Assembly: GCA_001310715.1 (NCBI GenBank)
Contig: BAXV01000001.1
Span: 195,732 to 259,731 of the forward strand
Direction: 5' to 3'
Length of the DNA: 64,000 nucleotides
From: Pseudovibrio sp. JCM 19062
GTDB lineage: Bacteria > Pseudomonadota > Alphaproteobacteria > Rhizobiales > Stappiaceae
Within the stretch, counting starts at the first letter, position 1, and each line of letters starts with the position of its first letter. The position numbers and the translations under genes were made by a program. A model generated the notes under the pieces. That model searched no databases. It was not told the origin of the DNA and worked only from the letters and a program-made list of their open reading frames with translations. This document shows positions 20,027 through 30,649 of the stretch, one piece after another.

Positions 20027-20227
20027 TTTGTTTTCTACAATTTTTTCATGACAAATCTTGAAAAATCAGCTAAACCCGCGCCGACCGGAGTGGATTCTGT
20101 CTGGCGTTTGACGTTAGGCTTTTAGTTCCACTCCACTTCCCGGCATATTGCCAAGGTTTGGTGAATACGTCCCGGTGGCTGGACCATTTGGGACGCTCTG
20201 ACCAAGATTATAATGGAAGAAACTGCC

Positions 20228-20689
20228 ATGAATATCATTGAGCAGCTCAACGCCGAAGAAATGGCGCGCATCGAAGAGAAGCGTAAGCTTCCTGAGTTCT
20301 CCCCAGGTGACACCGTACGTGTTCTCGTACGCGTTACTGAAGGTACTCGTACTCGTGTGCAGGCCTATGAAGGCGTATGCATCGCACGCTCCGGCGGCGG
20401 CATCAACGAAAGCTTCACCGTTCGTAAGATCTCTTACGGCGAAGGTGTAGAGCGCGTATTCCCAGTTTACAGCCCAATGGTTGAAGGTCTGGAGATTGTA
20501 CGCCGCGGTAAAGTACGCCGTGCGAAACTCTACTATCTGCGTGAACGTCGCGGTAAGTCCGCACGTATCGTTGAAGCTACCAACGTACGCGCAAAGCGCC
20601 TTAACGACGAAGCTCGCGCTTCTGTGGCTGCTGCAAAAGCTGCTGCTGCTGCTGAAAAGGCTGCTGAAGCTAAAGGTTCTGCAGAGTAA
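20228..20689 (+). CDS. rplS: 50S ribosomal protein L19
   Basis: Large-subunit protein bL19 at the subunit interface. The start ATG 20228 gives [20 protein letters not shown], matching the family start, with GGAAG shortly upstream; an in-frame ATG 15 bases earlier is less likely. The core [34 protein letters not shown] and [20 protein letters not shown] is typical. An Ala/Lys-rich tail brings it to 153 residues. The gene is intact and ends the ribosomal operon at a clear terminator. Confidence 0.96.
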   Translation: MNIIEQLNAEEMARIEEKRKLPEFSPGDTVRVLVRVTEGTRTRVQAYEGVCIARSGGGINESFTVRKISYGEGVERVFPVYSPMVEGLEIVRRGKVRRAKLYYLRERRGKSARIVEATNVRAKRLNDEARASVAAAKAAAAAEKAAEAKGSAE

Positions 20690-20717
20690 GATTTACTCTC
20701 AAGCCTTTTTGGTTTCC

Positions 20718-20749
20718 AAAACCCCGCTGAGGAATCGGCGGGGTTTTTT
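20718..20749 (+). terminator. Terminator after rplS
   Basis: AAAACCCCGC (20718-20727) pairs with GCGGGGTTTT (20738-20747), followed by more T. It lies 29 bases after the rplS stop. Confidence 0.92.
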
Positions 20750-20877
20750 GTGTTCTGAGAGCACCTTGAATCCCAGCATAAGCCTTGAGATTGGGTAGGG
20801 ATACTATCAACCTATTTGCTGTAGGATGCTGCGAGACGAGGTAGGCAGATATTTAAGGAAGGGAGTCGTGAGTAGGA

Positions 20878-21734
20878 ATGGTGATCGCATTTATCATCGT
20901 TTTTGTCGGGGGACTGGGCTTCTACGCTGTGTTTATCGAGCCGCTGCTCTCTCCAAAAGTGACGCGACACAAGATTGTTGTCTCTCCTGACGCTCTTGGG
21001 CAGCAACCCGTTCGTATTGCTGTTCTGACGGATCTGCACGCATGCTGGCCCTGGATGCGGCCAAAGCGAATAAGCGGCATTGTGGACCGTGTGAATGGGC
21101 TGGAGGCGGATATTGTTGCTCTTCTTGGTGATTATCACACCGCCATGCACCCTCCCTTTGCAAAACCATTGGCAACTGCCTCGCACTGGGCGCAGCCAAT
21201 GGAGCGACTGAACGCTCCTCTGGGTGCCTTTGGTGTGCTTGGAAATCATGACTGGATTGAGGGCGGTGAAGATGCCAGAGACGCTCTGGAAGCTCATGGG
21301 GTGACTATTCTGGAGAATAGGGCTGCGGGTCTCAACACGTGGGAACTCCCATATCTGGCTGATAGGGCTGGGGGATCAATATGGAGAGGCCTGTCAGATT
21401 CACGGAACTGGGCGGCGTGATGATCTTGAGGCTGCCTTAAGTCAGGTTGAGGATGACAAGCGCCACGCATCTTGTTGGCGCATGAGCCGGACATCTTCCC
21501 CGAAGCGCAAGAATTTGTAGATCTAATGGTGAGCGGGCATACGCATGGGGGCAGGTTCGTCTGCCTTTTGTTGGCGCATTGACCATTCCATCGCAACTTG
21601 GCCGGAAGTATGCGAAGGGCGCATTTGAGGAAAATGGAAGCAATCTCATTGTCGGGAGCGGACTGGGCTGCTCGGGACTTCCAATTCGCTTTCTTTGCAG
21701 GCCAGAACTTTTGCTAGTCGAAATATACGCTTAG
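20878..21734 (+). CDS. Membrane-anchored metallophosphoesterase
   Basis: A calcineurin-like phosphoesterase of the YaeI/YkuE type, with an N-terminal signal anchor (MVIAFIIVFVGGLGFYAVFI). Metal-ligand motifs: DLHACW (the usual D-x-H), GDYH, GVLGNHDW and, after repair, SGHTHGGQ. Three frame breaks occur: near 21351 (one base gained or two lost), near 21452 (one C lost, repair giving DKRPRILLAHEPDIF) and near 21553 (one G lost in the run after ACGCAT). The corrected reading ends LLVEIYA at TAG 21732-21734, about 285 residues. Substrate is unknown; relatives act on UDP-lipids or phospholipids. The 303-base gap before leuC holds no gene that I can see. Confidence 0.85.
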
Positions 21735-22037
21735 ATCACAAAACATTGATCAGCACGGGCCGCCTCGTTGTTCCAATTGAATTTCATATGATTACACCCT
21801 GCTCTTGAGAGAATCTCAATGCAAATAAGCTTGATATTTTTGCGATCCGGGAGGATTAATAGGGCCAGTATAGCGGAGTATGCTGTTTCAGATTCTCCGT
21901 GTTTTGAAGATTTATGCGGCCGCAGAGAGCTGCAGGTAATAAGTGAATGATCCTGTCTTCCGGATCTTGAGCGCTTGGTAGGTGCGATCAGAACCGGGTT
22001 GGAGACTAGGATCAGTCGTTTCCAGGAGACAAGCGCA

Positions 22038-23444
22038 ATGTCGCAGGCCAAAACTCTTTACGATAAGATCTGGGACCACCACGTGGTCAGCACGCAAGAA
22101 GATGGTACTTGCCTGCTTTACATTGACCGCCACCTGGTACACGAAGTTACAAGCCCGCAGGCGTTTGAAGGTCTGCGTATGGCTGGCCGTCAGGTTCGTC
22201 ACCCAAAGCGTACACTGGCTGTTGTTGACCATAACGTTCCAACAACTGACCGCTCCAAAGGTATCGATGATCCTGAAAGCGCGCTGCAGGTTGATACCTT
22301 GGCGAAGAATGCCGCCGAGTTTGGTGTTGAGTACTACTCCGAGCTGGATCAGCGTCAGGGCGTCGTGCACATTATCGGTCCGGAACAGGGCTTCACTCTG
22401 CCTGGCATGACCATTGTTTGCGGTGACAGCCATACATCCACTCATGGTGCATTTGGTTCCCTTGCACACGGTATTGGTACTTCTGAAGTTGAGCACGTTC
22501 TGGCAACCCAGACGCTGATCCAGAAGAAGGCCAAGAACCTGCGCGTGACCGTGAATGGCAAGCTGCCAACAGGGGTGACCGCGAAGGACATTGTTCTGGC
22601 TATCATCGGCGAGCTGGGTACTGCTGGCGGTACGGGTTATGTTATTGAATATGCTGGCGAAGCAATCCGTGATTTGAGCATGGAAGGTCGTATGACCGTT
22701 TGTAACATGTCCATTGAAGCAGGTGCTCGTGCTGGCTTGATTGCTCCGGATGAGAAGACCTTTGAATACCTGAAGGGTCGTCCAAAATCTCCAAAGGGTG
22801 CAGCGTGGGAACAGGCTCAGGCTTTCTGGAAAACGCTGTTCACTGACGAAGATGCAATGTTTGATAAAGAGATCGTTCTGGATGCAGCTAACCTGCCTCC
22901 AATCGTGACCTGGGGCTCTTCTCCGGAAGATGTTGTGTCTGTGACCGGTGTGGTTCCAGACCCAGCTGAGATTGAGGATGAGACCCGCCGCGCATCGAAA
23001 GAGCGCGCTCTGGAATACATGGATGTTAAAGCAGGCCAGAAAATCACCGACATCAAGATTGATCGTGTGTTCGTTGGGTCTTGCACCAATGGCCGCATCG
23101 AAGATCTGCGTGAAGCAGCTGCTGTTGTGAAGGGCAAGAAGATTGCTGACACTGTGAGCGCGATGATCGTACCGGGTTCGGGTCTGGTGAAGGCGCAGGC
23201 TGAGGCTGAAGGTCTGGACGAGATCTTCAAAAACGCTGGTTTTGAATGGCGTGAACCGGGTTGCTCTATGTGTCTGGCAATGAATGCTGACAAACTGAAG
23301 CCGGGTGAGCGTTGTGCTTCGACTTCCAACCGTAACTTTGAGGGCCGTCAGGGCTTCAAAGGACGTACGCATCTTGTTTCTCCGGGCATGGCAGCTGCTG
23401 CTGCGATTGCCGGACATTTTGTTGACGTGCGCGACTGGAAGTAA
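22038..23444 (+). CDS. leuC: 3-isopropylmalate dehydratase large subunit LeuC
   Basis: The iron-sulfur aconitase-family subunit that isomerises 2- to 3-isopropylmalate in leucine synthesis. The start ATG 22038 ([17 protein letters not shown]) has AGGAGA upstream. The three cluster cysteines lie in [12 protein letters not shown] and in [11 protein letters not shown]; substrate blocks include [14 protein letters not shown] and [10 protein letters not shown]. It is 468 residues and intact. The small subunit leuD is not in this window. A terminator follows directly. Confidence 0.97.
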   Translation: MSQAKTLYDKIWDHHVVSTQEDGTCLLYIDRHLVHEVTSPQAFEGLRMAGRQVRHPKRTLAVVDHNVPTTDRSKGIDDPESALQVDTLAKNAAEFGVEYYSELDQRQGVVHIIGPEQGFTLPGMTIVCGDSHTSTHGAFGSLAHGIGTSEVEHVLATQTLIQKKAKNLRVTVNGKLPTGVTAKDIVLAIIGELGTAGGTGYVIEYAGEAIRDLSMEGRMTVCNMSIEAGARAGLIAPDEKTFEYLKGRPKSPKGAAWEQAQAFWKTLFTDEDAMFDKEIVLDAANLPPIVTWGSSPEDVVSVTGVVPDPAEIEDETRRASKERALEYMDVKAGQKITDIKIDRVFVGSCTNGRIEDLREAAAVVKGKKIADTVSAMIVPGSGLVKAQAEAEGLDEIFKNAGFEWREPGCSMCLAMNADKLKPGERCASTSNRNFEGRQGFKGRTHLVSPGMAAAAAIAGHFVDVRDWK

Positions 23445-23465
23445 TCTCAGGTAAAAATTTATAGA

Positions 23466-23499
23466 AAGGCGGGAGTAGGTGACTATTCCCGCTTTTTTT
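23466..23499 (+). terminator. Terminator after leuC
   Basis: GCGGGA and TCCCGC form the stem around 12 bases, followed by seven T, 20 bases after the leuC stop. Confidence 0.85.
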
Positions 23500-23641
23500 A
23501 TTTTCACACAATTGGTCTGTTGATTTTTGTGTGGTGGATCTAATTACCTGATCTGCTTTAGGTTTGTGTATGTGTGTTTTACACCTGCTTTATTATCCTT
23601 CGCAGAAGTGCGCTTGACAGACTTCACATAGCTGTCATTTG

Positions 23642-24277
23642 ATGCCTACAATATCAAGAACATCTCAAGATGATTTCCGTTGGAACACTCATGTTCTTCA
23701 CGAGACTCGGGAGTATGTTGTGAACGCAGTTGTGTCAGAAGGCGCATTCCCGGCGCTTGTATTGAATGCAGATTACCGACCTCTGTCTTACTACCCCTTG
23801 TCCCTGTGGGGGTGGCAGGATGCAGTTAAGGCTGTGTTTCTGGATCGGGTGAATATCGTTTCTGAATATGATCAGGTTGTCAGAAGCCCGAGTTTAGAAC
23901 TGCAGCTTCCCAGTGTGGTTGCTCTCAAATCCTTTGTAGAGACTGAGAGAAATCCGGCATTTACGCGGTTTAATGTGTTCCTGCGAGATCGGTTTCAATG
24001 TCAGTATTGTGGATCGCAGGAGGACTTGACCTTCGATCATCTCATTCCGCGTAGCAAGGGTGGATTGACCACATGGGACAACGTCATCACGGCGTGTTCT
24101 CCCTGTAATTTGCGCAAGGCGAACAAATCTTGGCAGGAAATGAATATGAGGCCGATGCAGATGCCGTTCATTCCACGGGTGTGGGACCTGCATAACAATG
24201 GCCGCCTGTTCCCGCCCAACTACCTCCATGAGAGCTGGTTGGATTTCCTATACTGGGACAGCGAACTGGAGCCGTAA
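23642..24277 (+). CDS. HNH endonuclease domain protein
   Basis: A 211-residue protein with a C-terminal HNH nuclease domain. The zinc-binding pair CQYCG (about residue 119) and a later CSPCN frame the catalytic LTFDHLIPRSKGG, with the Asn in WDNVITACSPCNLRKAN. The N-terminal part, LVLNADYRPLSYYPLSLWGW, is typical of a widespread alphaproteobacterial and cyanobacterial HNH family usually found as a lone chromosomal gene. ATG 23642 is preferred; TTG 23639 is also in frame. Nothing around it suggests a restriction or mobile-element role, so its DNA target is unknown. Confidence 0.88.
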   Translation: MPTISRTSQDDFRWNTHVLHETREYVVNAVVSEGAFPALVLNADYRPLSYYPLSLWGWQDAVKAVFLDRVNIVSEYDQVVRSPSLELQLPSVVALKSFVETERNPAFTRFNVFLRDRFQCQYCGSQEDLTFDHLIPRSKGGLTTWDNVITACSPCNLRKANKSWQEMNMRPMQMPFIPRVWDLHNNGRLFPPNYLHESWLDFLYWDSELEP

Positions 24278-24356
24278 CCTTAAATGCTGTGGATTATGAC
24301 CGGATCGAAGTTTAAATCAGCGAATGTTGCTTTGGTAAGAGCTGGTATTTGTCGAA

Positions 24357-24958
24357 TTATCGTCCCTGACGACAAGAACCTTGTCTATTTCCTTCTTCTT
24401 CTCTGAATGGAATCACGTTGAGTAAGCGTGGGCGGCGTACTGTCGTTTCCATTAGGTCGATGTCGCCAATTAGATCTAATTTGAATACTGGCTTATAGGT
24501 TCCTATCACCTGAGCAATCACGATAGCTTGCCCCTCTGGAACTTCTGGTAGTTTTAGGTCGTCTATGTTCCTTGTTCGAAATGGAAGTCTGGATTGGAAG
24601 CACAAGACCACATTAGCGTAAGGGAACTATCGTCGTCGGTGTCAAATTCATTTTCTACACTAGCTACAACAACAGCAAAATCATCATTTTCCGCTGTAGG
24701 CCCAACTAATGCTTCCGCTACTAGGTAAAGCTCTTGAGCAGCGGTTTCATCAATACTGTTTTCACGCGTGACAAGATCGACAATTATGAAAGCAGCCCTT
24801 TCATGGAGGCGTTTGGTGCGAAATCCTTCAACAAGAACGGAACTGGCGAGAAATAAAAGCAATAGTATGGGGAACACAATTGCAAACTCGATAGCCGCAA
24901 CGCCTTGTGTATCCTTATGAAAATCGTTTTGTTCCATTAGGGGAAAGCGTTGTCTCAT
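24357..24958 (-). CDS. TadE-family pseudopilin-like protein
   Basis: A small pilus-assembly protein with the TadE signature GVAAIEFAIVFPILLLLFLASSVLVE, here cut to show its key part VAAIEFAIVFP at about residues 20-30. The start ATG 24958 (MRQRFPLMEQ) has GGAGAC upstream. A frame break near 24578 (one A or G lost) divides it; repair joins HFEQG to NIDDLKLPEVPEGQAIVIA and ends with IPFREEEGNRQGSCRQGR. Corrected length is about 200 residues. It is the last gene of a three-gene minus-strand set with the next two. Confidence 0.78.
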
Positions 24959-24984
24959 TATGATACGTCTCCAATGAAGAATTT

Positions 24985-25515
24985 TCAAAAGGGCTCGTTG
25001 ACGAAAGCGCTATTCGATATAAGAGCAATTCGACCATCAGCAACCGATGATAGATTGAGCGCAAAGCCAACTCCGGGCAAAAGAAGTTTTTTTCATGAAG
25101 CATACGCGCATGAACATGAATTGATTTTTGGCACCTGGTTGTAGCCTACGGCCGGGTCTGGCTCAGTGCCGCTGTCACGACAGATTATGTCGGTTTGTGG
25201 TTCACTGCGCAAAGAAGACATCGATATTAGCCGCAATGTGAGGTTATTTCGACAATCTGGTCCTGCCATTACAAGATTATTGCAGATTTCCTCACTGAGA
25301 TCGTTTTTGGTTATTTGCCCGTCTGCTGCCGCACCAATGTAAATTTGCTTCGTCGCATGAATGACTGCCCGGTCGAGAAGCTCACGTTGGGTGTAGATCA
25401 TACCAACTTCGAAAGCGGCAAAAATAAAGTAAAATAAGATGGGAGCTAAGAGTGCAAACTCAATAGCCGTTACACCTTTTGAATTTTGCCAGAAGCGGGG
25501 TAGAAGCGATAACAT
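24985..25515 (-). CDS. TadE-family pseudopilin-like protein with in-frame TGA
   Basis: Starts at ATG 25515, five bases after the vWA gene stop (MLSLLPRFWQNSKGVTAIEF), with the TadE segment GVTAIEFALLAPILFYFIF. The frame meets a TGA at 25093-25095, after SCSCAYAS. Reading on in the same frame gives KKLLLPGVGFALNLSSVADG and ends NSAFVNEPF at 24985-24987, which looks like a normal TadE C-terminus. TadE proteins often have a Trp at this point (consensus-like YxWxxLTP), so TGG to TGA by a single substitution is the simplest explanation. With the extension the gap to the next gene is 26 bases, fitting an operon better than a 135-base gap. Length is about 176 residues with readthrough. Confidence 0.72.
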
Positions 25516-25519
25516 GGCT

Positions 25520-26926
25520 CTAACCCGTAATTCTGAGTTGGGAAATAGCTTTGAATATAGCGTCAAATGCAGATCCGATGTCCAGATCATCTACAAGATA
25601 ATAGTTGCCAGGGTTGGTTGCGCAATACTTGAGCAGTTCCTCAGAGAGCGCGCCCTTATCGATCTGAAACCCAATAGTGAAAACAGTGACACCATTCTCG
25701 CGTAGTTCACCACAAACTCGTTTGAAGTATCCAACTGCGCTATCTGTTTCTGGAGTATCATTTTTGTCACCTTGCGGCAGCAATTTTTGCTCGGTCCCTC
25801 CTGTGATCCGAGGTCTAGACCTCGAACGAGGATGCTTCGGTCTTGATTGGTGAGTTATCTCACCATCTGTCATCAGGATCATAAATTTAAGAGTTTTTAC
25901 GTCGTCGAAATTAGCAGGACGATTTGCTGCATCGCCACCAAGTTGTCCTTTCCACCGAGGTGAAAGGGATTTTAGGCCCCACATTGCACCAACCTCCATG
26001 CCTGTACCGTCTGAAAGTTTCATGTTGTCTATGCGGGACTTGATTTCTTCAGAGTTTGTTGAGTTCAAAAACATCGCGGTAGAGTTAGGTGGGCAATATG
26101 GATTCGTGTATGTGTATCGAGTGAAATTAGGTAACTGCGGGCGAGAGGCAAGAGGAATTACGTTATCACTAATATCTTCAGATCGATACTCGATACAGTT
26201 TTCTCCATTCGTGAAAGTGAATTCATGTCTGGGAATCTCGTTACCTTTTGCATATTCTTCTATGCTTGGATTCTCTATTGTGTCTTCGCTATTGGTGACC
26301 CATTTCTGGAAAAAAGCAGATCCAACATTAACTGTGCCACCAAAAGGAATTAGACTGACGGTCGCCTCCTGAAAGAGGCTGTCGTTAAAAATCTCTTCAA
26401 CAAATTCCTTGGCTGCAGGTTTTAGTTTGTCAATTTTGTCAGAATTTTTCATGGATGAAGAGATATCCAGAACCAATGCGATCTCTGCATCGGTTTTTGT
26501 CTGCGTAGCAACCGAGCTTGCTTGTGCTGTAAGCTCATTGAACCCGACTATCTTTAAAAAGCTTGTTGGTAGATTGATCGATGCGGTTACTTTGATCGTT
26601 CTGGAAGTTGTTGTGACTATCGGATCTGGCACACTAATTTCAACTGTTTGCCATAGAGCTGTGTCGGGCAGATTTGACCTGATGTATTCGTCGACAATTT
26701 TTTCTGAGTCTTCAGAGGAGCGAAGTGAAGCAGCCGCAAGTGCGGCGGACTCCGTTGCATCGCGCAGTCGTGTTTCTACGCTTACGTAGCGTCCAAGTTC
26801 AACACTGCCAGCCACAGCCAAAAGTAATGGGATGAACAACGCTGCGACTATTATTGCTACGTTGCCAGTGTCATCACTATGGAAATCTAGAAGATTCTTT
26901 CGACCCAGACTGAGCAGATCACGCAT
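25520..26926 (-). CDS. TadG-like vWA-domain pilus assembly protein
   Basis: A Flp-pilus-type TadG protein, 468 residues from ATG 26926 (MRDLLSLGRKNLL, with AAGGA upstream). An N-terminal TadE-like hydrophobic segment (GNVAIIVAALFIPLLLAVAG) anchors it. The von Willebrand A domain starts ALVLDISSSMKNSDK, carrying the DxSxS metal-ion-dependent adhesion site, and has a second MIDAS element in MILMTDGE. The C-terminus is VFTIGFQIDKGALSEELLKY and then AFDAIFKAISQLRITG. It heads tadG-tadE-tadE, but no cpaB/C/D/E/F, tadB/C or flp gene is present in the window, so it is either an orphan minor-pilin set or serves a tad locus elsewhere. Confidence 0.87.
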   Translation of the reverse strand: MRDLLSLGRKNLLDFHSDDTGNVAIIVAALFIPLLLAVAGSVELGRYVSVETRLRDATESAALAAASLRSSEDSEKIVDEYIRSNLPDTALWQTVEISVPDPIVTTTSRTIKVTASINLPTSFLKIVGFNELTAQASSVATQTKTDAEIALVLDISSSMKNSDKIDKLKPAAKEFVEEIFNDSLFQEATVSLIPFGGTVNVGSAFFQKWVTNSEDTIENPSIEEYAKGNEIPRHEFTFTNGENCIEYRSEDISDNVIPLASRPQLPNFTRYTYTNPYCPPNSTAMFLNSTNSEEIKSRIDNMKLSDGTGMEVGAMWGLKSLSPRWKGQLGGDAANRPANFDDVKTLKFMILMTDGEITHQSRPKHPRSRSRPRITGGTEQKLLPQGDKNDTPETDSAVGYFKRVCGELRENGVTVFTIGFQIDKGALSEELLKYCATNPGNYYLVDDLDIGSAFDAIFKAISQLRITG

Positions 26927-27146
26927 ATGAAAGTCATCCTTGTGCCGAATTGAGGATTTTACAGGAAGGCCAACCGAAAACCTCAACCAATTGGCACTTT
27001 AAACAAAGTAAATATAAGCAGTAATTTATGTAAAAATCTTCAAGAATAATTGTTCGTTTTTGCGTAATTAAAATTATAGTTTATAGAATGTTTACGAGCG
27101 GTCTTCGCGTCACAACCTCGGTTAAACTGGAGTTCCGCTCCAATGA

Positions 27147-27173
27147 AAAACCCCGCTTCAGCAGCGGGGTTTT
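27147..27173. terminator. Bidirectional terminator downstream of acs
   Basis: AAAACCCCGC and GCGGGGTTTT form a perfect stem around TTCAGCA, with A- and T-tracts. It lies 32 bases beyond the acs stop on the minus strand. The AT-rich DNA from here to 26927 should hold the tadG promoter; I see no clear boxes. Confidence 0.85.
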
Positions 27174-27204
27174 GTGTTTTGTACTTAGCTTTTTGCGGAC
27201 TGGC

Positions 27205-29152
27205 CTAAACGACTTCAGACTTGTTCTGGCGGTTGTCTATGAGGTCGCCAACGACTGTTGGGTCTGCCAGAGTTGAAGTGTCGCCGAGGTTTTCGAAGCT
27301 GTCTTCTGCGATTTTGCGCAGGATACGGCGCATGATTTTGCCGCTTCTGGTCTTTGGCAGGCCGGGGGCGAACTGGATCAGGTCTGGCGAGGCAATTGGC
27401 CGATTTCGGCGCGCACGTGCTTGACCAGTTTCATCTTCAGCTCCTCAGATGGCTCCAAGCCTTCCATAAGCGTGACATAAGCGTAGATGCCTTGTCCCTT
27501 TACGTCGTGCGGATAGCCTACGACAGCGGCTTCTGAAACGTCTGGGTGGGCGACGAGGGCGCTTTCTACTTCCGCGGTTCCCATACGGTGGCCGGATACG
27601 TTGATCACGTCATCGACGCGCCCTGTGATCCAGTAGTAGCCATCCTCATCACGCCGGCAGCCATCACCAGTGAAGTAAAAGCCTTTGTAGGTGGCGAAGT
27701 AGGTCTGGATGAAGCGCTCATGGTCTCCGTAGACCGTGCGCATCTGGCCGGGCCAGCTGTCTGTGATGACAAGGTTGCCTTCGGTCGCGCCTTCCTGAAA
27801 ATTGCCTTCCGCATCAACGATTGCTGGTTGAATGCCAAAGAACGGGCGCGTGGCGGAGCCAGGCTTGAGATCTGTTGCACCGGGAAGCGGTGTGATCAGG
27901 ATGCCGCCAGTTTCTGTCTGCCACCACGTATCGACGATTGGGCAACGCTGTTCGCCGACCACGTTGTGATACCACAGCCATGCTTCAGGGTTGATTGGCT
28001 CACCGACCGAGCCAAGTATGCGGAGTGATTTGCGGGAGGTTTTGGTCACATACTCGTCACCGGCTCCCATCAGCGCGCGAATAGCGGTTGGGGCGGTGTA
28101 GAAGATGTTGACGTTGTGCTTGTCGCAAACATCCCAGAAGCGGCCTGCGTCCGGGTAAGTTGGCACACCTTCAAACATCAGTGTTGTTGCACCGTTGGCG
28201 AGGGGGCCGTAAAGGATGTAGCTATGGCCGGTTACCCAGCAACATCGGCGGTACACCAATAGACTTCACCTGGATGGTAATCAAAGACGTATTGATGGGT
28301 CATGGCGGCATAGACGAGGTAGCCGCCGGAGGTGTGCATCACGCCTTTTGGCTGGCCTGTGGAGCCTGAAGTGTAAAGGATGAAGAGAGGGTCTTCCGCG
28401 TTCATTTCCGCTGGTGGGCAGTCGGCGGAGACCTTTTCGATTTCTTCGTGATACCAGAGATCACGGCCTTCCGTCATGTTGATGTTGCCGCCCGTGCGTT
28501 TCACAACGAAGACTTTGTCAACATTTCCGCATTTCTCGATGGCACGATCTGTGTTCTCTTTGAGAGGCACTGTTCTGCCACCGCGTACGCCTTCGTCAGC
28601 AGTGACGACAAAGCGGGACTGGCAGTCTTCAATACGTCCTGCCAAGCTGTCTGGGGAGAAGCCACCAAACACAACCGAATGGACCGCACCGATGCGGGCA
28701 CAAGCGAGCATGGCGTAGGCTGCTTCCGGGATCATTGGCATGTAAACGGTGACGCGGTCACCTTTCCTTACACCATTGGCCAGCATTACGTTTGCGAAAC
28801 GGTTTACGGACTCGGCAAGCTGCTTGTAGGTGATTATTTTGCTTTGGTCCGGCTCGTCACCCTCCCAGATGATTGCCGGTTGGTCACCGCGCTCTGCAAG
28901 ATGGCGGTCAATACAGTTGGCCGCTACATTCAGCGTACCGTCTTCAAACCATTTGATGGAAACGTTGTGGTAGTCGTAGGAGGTGTTCTTGACCTTTGTG
29001 TACGGCTTGATCCAGTCGAGCCGTTTTCCGCGCTCTCCCCAGAATCCGTCGGGATCCTCAACGGAGTGCTTGTACATCTCCAGGTACTGCTCGTTGTTGA
29101 GCAAAGCGTTATCGGCAATCTCAGCTGGTACTGGATATACGTCGCCAGTCAT
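27205..29152 (-). CDS. acs: Acetyl-CoA synthetase Acs
   Basis: AMP-forming acetate-CoA ligase. The start ATG 29152 ([20 protein letters not shown]) is preferred to two upstream ATGs. The AMP-binding P-loop is [15 protein letters not shown], with WWQTETGG and [16 protein letters not shown] (residues differ slightly from the common [13 protein letters not shown]). Two frame breaks occur: near 28238 (one G lost; repair TADVGWVTGHSY) and near 27398 (one C lost; repair [13 protein letters not shown]). After the second repair the C-terminal [16 protein letters not shown] with the acetylatable lysine appears, then stop TAG 27205-27207. Corrected length is about 650 residues. Confidence 0.95.
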
Positions 29153-29521
29153 AGTCAGTCTCCCCATTTCCTCCATGGGTAATCTCATACCCAAATTCTG
29201 GATCTCATTATGGGCAGCTGCCGTTGGGGCGTCTAGCTAATATGCTTCGAACTTTCGTAGGTCCTGACGTCTTTAGGTGCGTTTTGAACGGGCAAGTTCA
29301 ATAAAACGCTACGTGAGATTTGGATGGTGTGGTCGAAATCGGCTTAAAATCAGGAGCTTCTATCTAGGAATATGTAAGTGCATGGAACCAGATTGAATCG
29401 GATAGATGCTAGGTGATTATTGCAATGAGGGTGTATGGTAGGTGAATTCACCTAGCTAATTTTTGGTAGCCTCTGCATGTTTTGGTGGGCGTCCGATCTG
29501 AAGTGATGCGCTGAGGCGGTG

Positions 29522-29543
29522 GAGGGTGGAGCCAATCACCCTC
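29522..29543. terminator. Hairpin between acs and the GST gene
   Basis: GAGGGTG and CACCCTC pair perfectly across GAGCCAAT, 14 bases past the GST stop, but no T-tract follows on either strand, so it is at best a weak terminator. The rest of 29153-29521 is the acs upstream region; I see no gene in it. Confidence 0.4.
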
Positions 29544-29556
29544 GCACGTTGATGAA

Positions 29557-30158
29557 TCACTGCAGTATTGAGGCTTTTTGATTTGCCTTTGCGAGGGCTG
29601 GTCGCGCCAAGGCTCTTGTAAAATAATCGCTCACTGGACCCTCAGGCCATTCAAACTTGGAGAGCTTGGCCCAGATTGCGCAGTGTCCGATGATGAGGTC
29701 TGCGATTGTGAAGGTATCGCCCATCACCCAAGTGTTTTCACCGAGGCGTTTTTCGAGTTGCTTCATTGATTTGGACCACTCATAGCGGCAGACCGGTTTG
29801 ATGTCTGGAACCGGCGGTCTTCCGGGAGAACGAACGTATGCTTTGCCGACATCCAAAGGATGGAATCCATTTCATCTAGCGCAAAGTTTGTGAAACTGTC
29901 CTGCCGGGCGCGTTCCAAAGTTCCTGTCGGGAATGATAGGCCGGAATGCTTGTCGGCCAAGTAGGTGCAGATTGCGGTTGAATCGTAGATGGTTTCACCG
30001 TCAACGATGAGGGCTGGAATTTTGCCGGACGGATTCACGGCATAAATGGTTTCCTGATGCGGCTTGCTTGGTACGACCTCATAGGCCAAGCCCAACTCCT
30101 CCAATAACCAAAGGACACGCATGGTTCTTGATTGGGGGTGGCCGATAACTTTGTACAT
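29557..30158 (-). CDS. Glutathione S-transferase family protein
   Basis: A two-domain GST. The N-terminal thioredoxin-like domain begins MYKVIGHPQSRTMRVLWLLEEL, with the substrate-glutathione block NPSGKIPALIVDGETIYDSTAICTYLADK in outline (key part GKIPAL, then the Glu/Asp-Ser pair DST). The helical C-terminal domain has MGDTFTIADLIIGHCAIW. A frame break near 29816 (one G lost; repair PEDRRVPDIKPVCR) separates the halves. Corrected length is about 200 residues. Substrate specificity cannot be set. The 490 bases upstream to the carboxypeptidase at 30650 hold no gene that I can support. Confidence 0.88.
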
Positions 30159-30649
30159 GTGATGCTCCTCTTATGGGCCTGATTATCTGCGCAGAGGGCG
30201 AAAAATGGAAGCGGGGATGAGTACGCTTTGAGGATAACCTTTCAAATCGTAGGGAACATGTCTGCAAATGGGCATCTGAGATCATTAACCACGCCAATAA
30301 AAGTGAGTAGACCCTAACAACTAAAGGGGTGATTGCTGCAGTGCCTCTTTGATAGTTTGTTTTGACCAAATAACCATTAGAAGAAAATGCCGCAAAAGGT
30401 TTGGAAATGGTGACCCCTTGCTGATAATGTCATTCCAATATTTGGGGGAGAGGCACCAAACCATATTTCCGGTGTCTGGTGACATAGTTTTTATTGTTTA
30501 TCTCTACGGTACTACCAACGTTAGCTTGGGATGTCCATGAAACTAAACCGACAACGGAGCTATTGAAGGCAGCTAGGCAAAAAAATGTTTGCTGCGAAAA
30601 CTGGTAGGTGTGGAGCAACGAGATCGTGAATTTTTCGATTCATTGGATT

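Noticed and set aside
21912..23507. A 531-codon open frame on the minus strand opposite leuC
   Set aside because: leuC on the plus strand has every aconitase-family motif; the antisense frame has no recognisable motif, odd composition and simply mirrors leuC codon bias.
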